A stretch of DNA of 5,765 nucleotides from Actinomycetes bacterium (GTDB lineage Bacteria > Actinomycetota > Thermoleophilia > Solirubrobacterales > Solirubrobacteraceae). The stretch covers positions 1-5,765 of the forward strand of contig JAEXXR010000084.1 in the NCBI GenBank assembly GCA_023405705.1. Direction: 5' to 3'. The position numbers and the translations under genes are program-made. Each line of letters starts with the position of its first letter. Position 1 is the first letter of the stretch. Below, piece by piece: positions 1 through 5,100 of the stretch. The notes under the pieces are model-generated. The model was given only the letters and a program-made list of their open reading frames with translations, was not told where the DNA came from and made no database searches.

Positions 1-63
1 GCCGACGGGCGGCGCGGGCGTCGGCGCAGCGCCGCCGGCGGCGGCCGGGACCGAGGCGCTCAT
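1..63 (-). CDS. N-terminal fragment of the next operon gene, probably a DppC-type ABC permease
   Basis: An ATG at 63-61 overlaps the TGA of the upstream permease as ATGA, a classic translational-coupling junction. The frame stays open for 21 codons to the window edge. The visible residues are MSASVPAAAGG followed by an Ala/Pro-rich stretch. This resembles the disordered cytoplasmic N-terminus that often precedes the first membrane helix of DppC/OppC proteins in high-GC actinobacteria. No transmembrane segment or EAA loop is visible, so the assignment rests on position: in family-5 dipeptide/oligopeptide importers, the gene after the DppB-type permease is normally the second permease. The start and frame are well supported; the product is inferred from gene order. 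Confidence 0.72.
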   Translation of the reverse strand, partial: MSASVPAAAGGAAPTPAPPVG

Positions 64-1022
64 GACGCGCTCCGGGCGCCGACGCGCGGGTCGAGCACGC
101 CGTAGAGGAGGTCGACGACCATGGAGATCAGCACGAAGGCGGCCGCGGCGGCGAGCACCGCGCCCTGCACGACCGGGTAGTCGCGGTGGCCGGTCGCGTC
201 GATCACGTAGCGGCCGATCCCGTCGAGCGAGAACAGCACCTCCGCGATCACCGCCCCGCCGAGCAGGTAGGCGAGGTAGACGGCGAAGACCGTCAGCACC
301 GGCACCGAGCTGTTGCGCAGCACGTGGCGGCGGACGATCTGGCCGCGCGTCGCGCCGCGCGCCCGCGCCGCCTGCACGTAGGGCTCCGCCATGATCTGCG
401 CGACGGTGCCGCGCGTCGTCGTCATCACGAAGCCCATGCCGAGCACCGCGATCGTCAGCGCCGCCGGCAGCGCGCCCTGCAGGTTGGCGACCGGGTCCTC
501 GGTCAGCCCGACCCAGTTGCCGACGGTGAACGGCACCTCGTAGGTCGAGATCAGCCACACCAGCAGCGCGCCGACGAGGATGTCGGGGAGGCTCAGCAGG
601 ACCGAGTTGCCGATCCGCACGAGCGCGGTCGCGCGGCGGCCGCGGGCGATCCCGCCCCACAGCCCGAGCGGCACGCCGACCAGCAGCGCGAGGAAGCCGC
701 CGAGGACGGCCAGCTCGACCGTCACGAGCGCCCGCGAGCCGAGCTCGGAGAGGACCGGGTCGCCGCTGGTCAGCGACGTGCCGAGGTCGCCGGTGAGGGC
801 GTTGCCGGCCCACGTCAGGAACTGCTGCGGCAGCGAGCCGTCGAGGCCGTACCGGTCGATCAGGGCAGCGCGCGCCTCCGCTCTCGCGTTCGGCGGCAGC
901 ATCACGTCGGCGTAGGTGCCGGGCACCGACCGCATCGCCGCGAAGACGGCGACGGAGACGACCGCCAGCGTGACGAGCGCGACCCCGAGCCGGCCGAGCG
1001 AGAAGCGCGCGAACTGCCCCAT
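60..1022 (-). CDS. DppB/OppB-type ABC transporter permease (peptide/nickel importer family)
   Basis: This is a 320-residue integral membrane subunit of a family-5 ABC importer, within the usual 300-340 range for DppB-type permeases. A hydrophobic segment at about residues 12-30 is the N-terminal helix typical of this subfamily. It is followed by a periplasmic stretch (about 35-95) and a cluster of hydrophobic helices (about 98-125, 138-160, 185-203, 240-264, 285-308). The EAA coupling loop, which contacts the ATPase, is visible around residues 214-237 as YVQAARARGATRGQI and what follows. Other family hallmarks are LDGIGRY (266-272), DYPVVQG (281-287) and the C-terminal LDPRV (310-314). The start codon lies 4 nt after the binding-protein stop. 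A weak AAGGCGG (1038-1032) lies 9 nt upstream, so translation is probably coupled. The substrate class (dipeptide, oligopeptide or another small polar compound) cannot be read from this subunit. Confidence 0.95.
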   Translation of the reverse strand: MGQFARFSLGRLGVALVTLAVVSVAVFAAMRSVPGTYADVMLPPNARAEARAALIDRYGLDGSLPQQFLTWAGNALTGDLGTSLTSGDPVLSELGSRALVTVELAVLGGFLALLVGVPLGLWGGIARGRRATALVRIGNSVLLSLPDILVGALLVWLISTYEVPFTVGNWVGLTEDPVANLQGALPAALTIAVLGMGFVMTTTRGTVAQIMAEPYVQAARARGATRGQIVRRHVLRNSSVPVLTVFAVYLAYLLGGAVIAEVLFSLDGIGRYVIDATGHRDYPVVQGAVLAAAAAFVLISMVVDLLYGVLDPRVGARSAS

Positions 1023-1026
1023 CGCG

Positions 1027-2634
1027 CTACGCCGCCTTCGCCAGCGCGTACTCGGGCGAGTGGCGCAGCGGGTGGATGTTGCCGTCCTTGTCGTCGATCT
1101 CGACCTTGATCAGGTCGGTGCGCCAGGCGATCGTCGCGTTCTTGGTGACGAGCGGGATCGTGCCGGCCAGCTCGTCTATCGCGGCCGAGGCGGCGGCCAG
1201 CGCCTCCTCCTGCTCGCCTTCCGGCGCCTGCTGGGCGGCCTCGATCAGCGCCTGCGCCTTCGGGTCCCTGACCTGGAAGGCGAACGGGCTGATGTCGGAG
1301 TTCCACAGGTTGAGCGCCTGCGCCGGGCCGACGTAGGCGGCGTACCAGGAGACGGTCGCGTCGAACTTCGGCGGTCTCTGCGTGTAGACGCGGTCGACCC
1401 AGACGCCCTCCTCCAGCGAGCCGAGCTCGACGCCGACGCCGATCGCCTCCATGTTCTGCTGCAGCACCTGCGCGATGCGGCCGAACGCCTCGCCCGGGTA
1501 GACGATCTCGAACGACAGGTTCGATCTGCCGGCCTCGGCCAGCAGCGCTCTCGCCTTCTCGGGGTCGAAGGCGAGCGCCGGCGGCGGCGCGACGTCGCCG
1601 AAGGCGGCCGAGACGGCGCCGGTCGGGTGGCCGGTGCCGGCCAGCGCGATGTCGCGGATCTGCTCGCGGTCGATCGCGTGGGAGATCGCCTGGCGGACGC
1701 GCTGGTCGGTGAACGGCGAGTCTCTGCCGGTCGCGTTCAGCACGAGCGCGTAGAAGTCGGTGCGGTCCTGCACCTTGACCTCGGTGTCGGGCACGTCGGC
1801 GAGCAGTCGCTCGGCGTCGGGGACGTCGAAGTAGGTGAGGTCGATCGAGCCGTCGCGCAGCGCCGCGATGCGGGCGTTGTCGTCGGGCATGATGCGGATC
1901 TGCAGCTCGTCGGCGATCGGCGGCTGCCACGCATGCGGGTTGCGCACGAGCGTCCAGCTGGAGCCGGCCTTGTGGCTCTCGACCATGAACGGGCCGCTGC
2001 CCAGCATCTCCTTGCTGAGGTCGATCCTGCCGGCGGCGACCTCTCTCATCGGCAGGATCACCGCGTAGGCGGAGGCGAGCGCCGGCAGGAAGGTCGAGCT
2101 GATCTCCGGCAGCGTGAACCTGACGGTGCGCGCGTCGACGCTGGCGACTCTCGTGCCGGCCGGGACGAAGCTCGACAGCGACGAGGCCGCTCTCGGGTCG
2201 AAGTAGCGCTCGAAGGTCGCGACGACGTCGTCGGCGGTGAGCGCGCGGCCGTTGGAGAATCTGACGCCCTCGCGCAGCGTGAACACCAGCTCGGTGTCGC
2301 TCGGCTGCTCCCATCTCTCGGCCAGCGCCGGGATCAGTCTGAGGTCGCCGTCGACCGCGATCAGCGGGTCGTAGACGATCTGGAACAGCTCCATCGAGCT
2401 GCCGACGCCGCCCGTCGTCGGGTCCAGCAGCGTCGCCTCGGCCGGCTTGCCCCAGACGATCGTGCCGCCTCTCCGCGTCTCGATCGCGGCGGCGGCCGTC
2501 GAGGTCGCCGACGCGCTGCGGCGCTCCCCGCAGCCGGCGAGCACGCCGGCGCCGACCACGGCGCCGCCGACGAGCATGCCGCGGAGCATGCTGCGGCGCG
2601 ACACCCCTCCGGGCGCTTCGAACTGATCCTGCAT
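1027..2634 (-). CDS. Tat-exported lipoprotein, family-5 (peptide/nickel-type) ABC solute-binding protein
   Basis: This 535-residue extracytoplasmic receptor (SBP_bac_5 family) would deliver ligand to the permease encoded directly downstream. The N-terminus carries a twin-arginine motif, S12-R-R-S-M-L-R18, then a hydrophobic stretch (19-34) and a lipobox L32-A-G-C35. This predicts export in a folded state and lipid anchoring at Cys35. The mature part has family-5 character throughout: WGKPAEATLLDPTTG near residue 70, the EGVRFSNGRALTADDVVATFER segment at about 130-151, a DQRVRQAISHAIDRE segment in the middle, and FDPEKARALLAEAG. The length is normal for the family. The ATG has a strong Shine-Dalgarno sequence (AGGAGAG, 9-nt spacing), the best in the window, consistent with the high copy number binding proteins need. 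At least 11 of its 38 arginines use AGA, unusual for such GC-rich DNA. The ligand is unknown; family-5 members bind peptides, opines, nickel chelates, glycosides and more. Confidence 0.96.
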   Translation of the reverse strand: MQDQFEAPGGVSRRSMLRGMLVGGAVVGAGVLAGCGERRSASATSTAAAAIETRRGGTIVWGKPAEATLLDPTTGGVGSSMELFQIVYDPLIAVDGDLRLIPALAERWEQPSDTELVFTLREGVRFSNGRALTADDVVATFERYFDPRAASSLSSFVPAGTRVASVDARTVRFTLPEISSTFLPALASAYAVILPMREVAAGRIDLSKEMLGSGPFMVESHKAGSSWTLVRNPHAWQPPIADELQIRIMPDDNARIAALRDGSIDLTYFDVPDAERLLADVPDTEVKVQDRTDFYALVLNATGRDSPFTDQRVRQAISHAIDREQIRDIALAGTGHPTGAVSAAFGDVAPPPALAFDPEKARALLAEAGRSNLSFEIVYPGEAFGRIAQVLQQNMEAIGVGVELGSLEEGVWVDRVYTQRPPKFDATVSWYAAYVGPAQALNLWNSDISPFAFQVRDPKAQALIEAAQQAPEGEQEEALAAASAAIDELAGTIPLVTKNATIAWRTDLIKVEIDDKDGNIHPLRHSPEYALAKAA

Positions 2635-2643
2635 CGCTGTGTG

Positions 2644-2650
2644 CTCTCCT
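2644..2650 (-). promoter_or_regulatory. Strong ribosome binding site of the solute-binding protein gene
   Basis: On the minus strand this reads AGGAGAG, 9 nt before the ATG at 2634. It sits in the 30-nt gap between the PPOX stop and the binding-protein start, the only real intercistronic gap in the leftward operon. It supports the chosen start. Together with the gap, it suggests the binding protein is translated independently of the upstream redox genes. Confidence 0.8.
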
Positions 2651-2664
2651 GGGTTGAGAGGGGC

Positions 2665-3303
2665 TCAGAGTTCCTTGACGTACGACGACTCGATCAAGTC
2701 GTCGATCTCGCGCGAGGTCCCGTACGGGGCCCCGTTCTCGATCTGGCGCAGCGAGAGGACGCCGATGCCGCGCGTCGTCGCCTCCGCCAGCGACTGCCAT
2801 CTCGGGTCCCACAGGCCCGAGCGGATCAGCGCCTTGCCGCAGTGGAGGTAGACCTCGGTCACGTCGACGACCAGCGCGAGCCTCGCGCTGCGGCCGTCGC
2901 TGTCGAAGCGGCGCAGCAGCCCCGCGTCGTCGGTGACGTAGCCGCGGCCGTTGACGCGCAGCGTCTCGCGCACGCCCGGCACGAAGAAGAGCGTCCCGAC
3001 GGCCGGGTTGACCAGCACGTTCTGGAACGAGTCGGCGAGGTTGTTGCCGGTGCGGTCGGGGATCGCGATCGTCGTCGCGTCGAGCGCCTTGACGAAGCCG
3101 GGGCCGTCGCCGCGCGGGCTGCAGTCGGCGTTGCCGTCCGCGTCGCAGGTCGCGAGCGACATGAACGGGCTGTGCGCGAGGAAGCGCCGCGCCGTCTCGC
3201 CGATGCGGTCGGCGACCTTCTCGACCGTCGAGGCGTGCGGGTGGCCGATCGCGTCGCGGATCGCGCCGAGGTCGAGCCGGCGGAAGCCGTGGCCGTCAGA
3301 CAT
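2665..3303 (-). CDS. PPOX-fold FMN-dependent flavoprotein (pyridoxamine 5'-phosphate oxidase superfamily, DR2398/MSMEG_1061-like)
   Basis: This 212-residue protein has the split-barrel flavin-binding fold. Recognisable segments are PFMSLATCDADGNADCSPRG (47-66), DRTGNNLADSFQNVLVNP (83-100), VGTLFFVPGVRETLRVNGRG (102-121) and EVYLHCGKALIRSGLWDP (150-167). Together they match the family of roughly 200-residue PPOX proteins annotated as DR2398/MSMEG_1061-type, known more by structure than by reaction. Such proteins usually bind FMN (some relatives use F420) as cytoplasmic dimers. The ATG overlaps the reductase stop by 8 nt (3296-3303). No convincing ribosome binding site precedes it, so it is probably translated by coupling. 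PPOX domains of this type are also known joined to FNR/2Fe-2S reductase domains, so the tight pairing here suggests the two act together, for example with electrons passing from NAD(P)H through the reductase to this protein or to a shared substrate. The substrate is unknown. Confidence 0.9.
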   Translation of the reverse strand: MSDGHGFRRLDLGAIRDAIGHPHASTVEKVADRIGETARRFLAHSPFMSLATCDADGNADCSPRGDGPGFVKALDATTIAIPDRTGNNLADSFQNVLVNPAVGTLFFVPGVRETLRVNGRGYVTDDAGLLRRFDSDGRSARLALVVDVTEVYLHCGKALIRSGLWDPRWQSLAEATTRGIGVLSLRQIENGAPYGTSREIDDLIESSYVKEL

Positions 3304-4243
3304 CGAGCACCAGCCGCTCGCCGCAGGCGCGCGAGACGCACGGCAGCATCGTGTCGTTCGCCGCCTGCTGCGCGCTCGTGAGGATGTCGTCGCGGTGCTC
3401 GGGCTCGCCCTCCAGCACGCCGACCTGGCAGGCGCCGCAGACCCCCGATCTGCACGACGAGGAGATCCCGACCCCGGCCCGCAGCAGCGCGTCGAGCACG
3501 CTCTCGTCCTGCTCGACCGCGACCTCGACGCCGCTGCGCCGCGCCTCGACCGCGATCGGACGGTCCGGGCCGTGCTCGCGCACCGTCGGCGCGAACCGCT
3601 CGAAGCGGACGTCCTGCTCCGGCCAGCCGTGCTCGGCGGCGACCGCGCGGACGGCGTCGATCAGCGGCTGCGGACCGCAGGCGTAGAGCAGCCGGCCCTC
3701 CTCGCGGCGGGCGAGCAGCCGCTCCAGCGGGAGGCGCCGCTCCTCGTCGTCGGGCCACACCTGGACGGCGCCGCCGTGCGCGTCGACCAGCTCGCGCCAG
3801 AACGCCATCGTCGTGCGGCTGCGACCGCCGTAGTGGAGCGCGAAGGGGATGCCGCGGGCCTGCGCGTCGCGTGCCATCGACAGCAGCGGCGTGATCCCGA
3901 TCCCGCCGCCGATCAGCAGATACGACGGCGCCGGGTCCAGGACGAAGTGGTTGCGCGGCGCGCTCACCCGCACCCGCTGCCCCGGCCGCAGGAAGACGTG
4001 GACGTACTCGCTGCCGCCCCGGCTCGCCGGCTGCTGCAGCACCGCGACCCGATAGGAGGAGAAGTCGGCCGGCGACTCGATCAGCGAGTACTGCCGCGCG
4101 ATCCCCACCGGCAGCATCAGATCGACGTGCGCACCCGGCTCCCACGCCGGCAGCGGCGCCCCGTCGGGGCGCTGGAGCCGCACGGACACGACCGCGTCGG
4201 CTTCGAGCGTGAGCTGGGTCACGACGACCTCGTACGTCTGCAT
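3296..4243 (-). CDS. Class IA-type flavin/2Fe-2S oxidoreductase (vanillate demethylase reductase / phthalate dioxygenase reductase family)
   Basis: This 315-residue NAD(P)H-dependent reductase has domains in the order flavin, nucleotide, ferredoxin. The flavin motif RQYSL is at 50-54 and the phosphate-contact RGGSEYVH at 75-82. The nucleotide-binding GGGIGITP is at 112-119 and CGP at 189-191. The C-terminal plant-type ferredoxin has cluster ligands C264, C269, C272 and C302. Length and order match VanB-like reductases, which usually feed electrons to a Rieske oxygenase; none is encoded in this window. The start at 4243 (MQTYEVVV) is preferred over an in-frame ATG at 4354. It is preceded by AGAGAGAAG at 5-nt spacing and begins where family homology begins, whereas the longer form would add 37 unrelated residues and translate through the promoter/operator region. 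As first gene of the leftward operon, it is likely controlled by the divergent TetR regulator. It could alternatively serve the adjacent PPOX protein. Confidence 0.93.
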   Translation of the reverse strand: MQTYEVVVTQLTLEADAVVSVRLQRPDGAPLPAWEPGAHVDLMLPVGIARQYSLIESPADFSSYRVAVLQQPASRGGSEYVHVFLRPGQRVRVSAPRNHFVLDPAPSYLLIGGGIGITPLLSMARDAQARGIPFALHYGGRSRTTMAFWRELVDAHGGAVQVWPDDEERRLPLERLLARREEGRLLYACGPQPLIDAVRAVAAEHGWPEQDVRFERFAPTVREHGPDRPIAVEARRSGVEVAVEQDESVLDALLRAGVGISSSCRSGVCGACQVGVLEGEPEHRDDILTSAQQAANDTMLPCVSRACGERLVLDV

Positions 4244-4248
4244 CAGGG

Positions 4249-4257
4249 CTTCTCTCT
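4249..4257 (-). promoter_or_regulatory. Ribosome binding site fixing the reductase start
   Basis: The minus strand reads AGAGAGAAG, ending 5 nt before the ATG at 4243. It is purine-rich and within the usual distance, though not a perfect AGGAGG. It favours the 315-residue form of the reductase over the longer open frame that starts at 4354. Confidence 0.55.
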
Positions 4258-4312
4258 CATCGGTGCGGCGAAAGGGACGCTGCCTGGGGCGTGCCACCTC
4301 AGGCCCTGCGTT

Positions 4313-4324
4313 TTTCGTACGAAA
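4313..4324. promoter_or_regulatory. Perfect 12-bp palindrome TTTCGTACGAAA, candidate TetR operator for the leftward operon
   Basis: Every base of this 12-mer pairs with its partner around a centre between 4318 and 4319. It lies in the divergent intergenic region, 26 nt downstream of a minus-strand TTGACA (8-bp core to hexamer). That is about where transcription of the leftward operon would begin, so a bound protein could block initiation or clearance. The first 10 bases recur near the divergent TetR gene. Palindromic sites next to a divergent TetR-family gene are typically its own operators; which protein binds here is inference. Confidence 0.7.
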
Positions 4325-4348
4325 CAGCAAAGCAGCGGCTTCCGATCG

Positions 4349-4354
4349 TGTCAA
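4349..4354 (-). promoter_or_regulatory. Candidate -35 element of the leftward operon promoter
   Basis: The minus strand reads TTGACA, a perfect -35 consensus, within CTTGACAC. With a 17-nt spacer the -10 position would be TTTGCT (4331-4326), matching only 3 of 6 consensus bases. The promoter would therefore be weak or activator-dependent, or the hexamer belongs to a protein-binding site instead. Predicted initiation falls near 4319, within the TTTCGTACGAAA palindrome, leaving a leader of roughly 75 nt before the reductase ATG. Confidence 0.5.
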
Positions 4355-4390
4355 GAAAATCGCGCGCTAGCCCGTCGTAACTAGGAACTC

Positions 4391-4396
4391 TTGACA
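4391..4396 (+). promoter_or_regulatory. Candidate -35 element of the rightward (TetR-C45) promoter
   Basis: This is a perfect TTGACA, again within CTTGACAC, facing the TetR gene. A 17-nt spacer gives TGAAGA and a 19-nt spacer gives AAGAAT (4416-4421, 4 of 6 bases), so the -10 is poor. It is the mirror image of the leftward hexamer at 4349-4354 and stands at the identical distance from a TCGTACGA core. Initiation would fall near 4428, inside the second palindrome, giving a leader of about 58 nt. Confidence 0.5.
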
Positions 4397-4420
4397 CCCG
4401 GACAGGCTCACCGTGAAGAA

Positions 4421-4430
4421 TTTCGTACGA
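4421..4430. promoter_or_regulatory. Second TTTCGTACGA element, candidate TetR operator for autoregulation
   Basis: These ten bases are identical to the first ten of the 12-bp palindrome at 4313-4324. The inner eight (TCGTACGA, 4423-4430) are a perfect palindrome; the outer right arm departs (GT in place of AA). An additional 7-bp inverted repeat, AGAATTT at 4417-4423 and AAATTCT at 4441-4447, begins within it and may extend the site or be chance. Its position 26 nt after the rightward TTGACA suggests negative autoregulation of the TetR gene. Confidence 0.6.
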
Positions 4431-4471
4431 GTGTCTAAGAAAATTCTCGCCCACGGCGCCCGCTTTCCGCG

Positions 4472-4477
4472 TATGAT
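4472..4477 (+). promoter_or_regulatory. TATGAT, candidate -10 box for a leaderless TetR transcript
   Basis: TATGAT matches the -10 consensus at 5 of 6 positions and ends 8 nt before the TetR ATG at 4486. Initiation at or next to the ATG would give a leaderless mRNA, common in actinobacteria. The lack of a good Shine-Dalgarno sequence before this gene fits. No -35-like hexamer is seen 16-18 nt upstream (GCCCAC at 17), which weakens the case. Confidence 0.4.
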
Positions 4478-4485
4478 CGGCGGCG

Positions 4486-5100
4486 ATGGCGCGCTCACGA
4501 ATCCAGACGCTGCGACGGCAGCAGATCATCGACGCGGCCAGGCGCTCGATCGTCGAGCACGGCCTCGAAGCGGTCGGCGTCCGCGACATCGCGGCCGCGG
4601 CGGGGATGTCGCCCGGATCGATCACCTACTACTACCCGACGCTCGACGACCTCCTGCAGCAGGTGCAGGACGAGGCGACCTCGCGCTTCGCGACGCAGCG
4701 CTGGAGGCTGATCGAGGAGATCGACGGGCCGCGCGAGCAGCTGGTCGCCGTGATCGAGAACGGCATCGCGACCGGTCCCGACGACGAGCTGTACGCGCTC
4801 CTGTACGAGTTCACCGGCCTCGCGCGCCGCTCTCCCAACTACCGGATGCTGTGGAAGACGCAATACGACCGCAACGTCCCGCTGTACCAGTCGGTCCTCT
4901 CGACCGGCGCCGGGCTCGGCATCTTCGAGCTGATCCAGCCCGCGGCAAAGATCGCCCACCACCTCGTGGCGCTGGAGGACTCCTACGCCTTCCACGTGCT
5001 GACCGGGATCAGCTTCGACCGCGCGCAGGCGATCGACCTGATGCTCGACTACGCCTCGGTCGCGACCGGCTGTCAGCTGACCCCGACGGTGCCGGCGTGA
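4486..5100 (+). CDS. TetR/AcrR-family transcriptional regulator
   Basis: This 204-residue one-component regulator is of typical TetR length. The N-terminal DNA-binding domain spans about residues 8-57, with the helix-turn-helix in VRDIAAAAGMSPGSITYYYP (32-51), including the usual G-x-x-x-x-Y-Y-Y turn into the recognition helix. The remaining residues form the ligand-sensing and dimerisation domain. The C-terminal part (LVALEDSYAFHVLTGI at 160-175 and the DLMLDYAS region) resembles the BetI-like TetR_C class. It is divergent from the reductase-transporter operon and overlaps the C45 gene by 4 nt. It is therefore the obvious candidate to repress both units through the TTTCGTACGA sites, released by the imported compound or a product of it. 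The ATG at 4486 fits the family start; an ATG at 4473 is out of frame. The ligand cannot be predicted from sequence. Confidence 0.95.
   Translation: MARSRIQTLRRQQIIDAARRSIVEHGLEAVGVRDIAAAAGMSPGSITYYYPTLDDLLQQVQDEATSRFATQRWRLIEEIDGPREQLVAVIENGIATGPDDELYALLYEFTGLARRSPNYRMLWKTQYDRNVPLYQSVLSTGAGLGIFELIQPAAKIAHHLVALEDSYAFHVLTGISFDRAQAIDLMLDYASVATGCQLTPTVPA

Noticed and set aside
2676..2726. Further CGTACG hexamers at 2679-2684 and about 2719-2726, and one at 4231-4236, as extra operators
   Set aside because: They lie inside coding sequence, are explained by ordinary codons (for example Tyr-Val, Pro-Tyr-Gly, Thr-Tyr), and lack the TTT/AAA flanks of the intergenic sites.
902..2812. Long minus-strand open frame of 636 codons overlapping the binding protein and permease in another frame
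   Set aside because: Its translation is low-complexity Arg/Ala/Gly-rich sequence typical of a GC-rich shadow frame, while the overlapped frames encode recognisable families.
916..3381. Plus-strand open frame of 821 codons antisense to the permease, binding protein and PPOX genes
   Set aside because: It is antisense to three well-identified genes, its composition is dominated by Arg, Ala, Asp and Val, and it has no recognisable domain.
4244..4354. Upstream extension of the reductase to an in-frame ATG at 4354 (37 extra residues)
   Set aside because: The extension has no family similarity, would place coding sequence over the 12-bp palindrome and promoter hexamer, and the ATG at 4243 has its own ribosome binding site.
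4348..4397. GTGTCAAG...CTTGACAC 8-bp inverted repeat as a terminator or RNA hairpin
   Set aside because: The 34-nt loop, absence of a following T-tract and location between divergent genes make a terminator unlikely; two outward-facing -35 hexamers explain the symmetry better.
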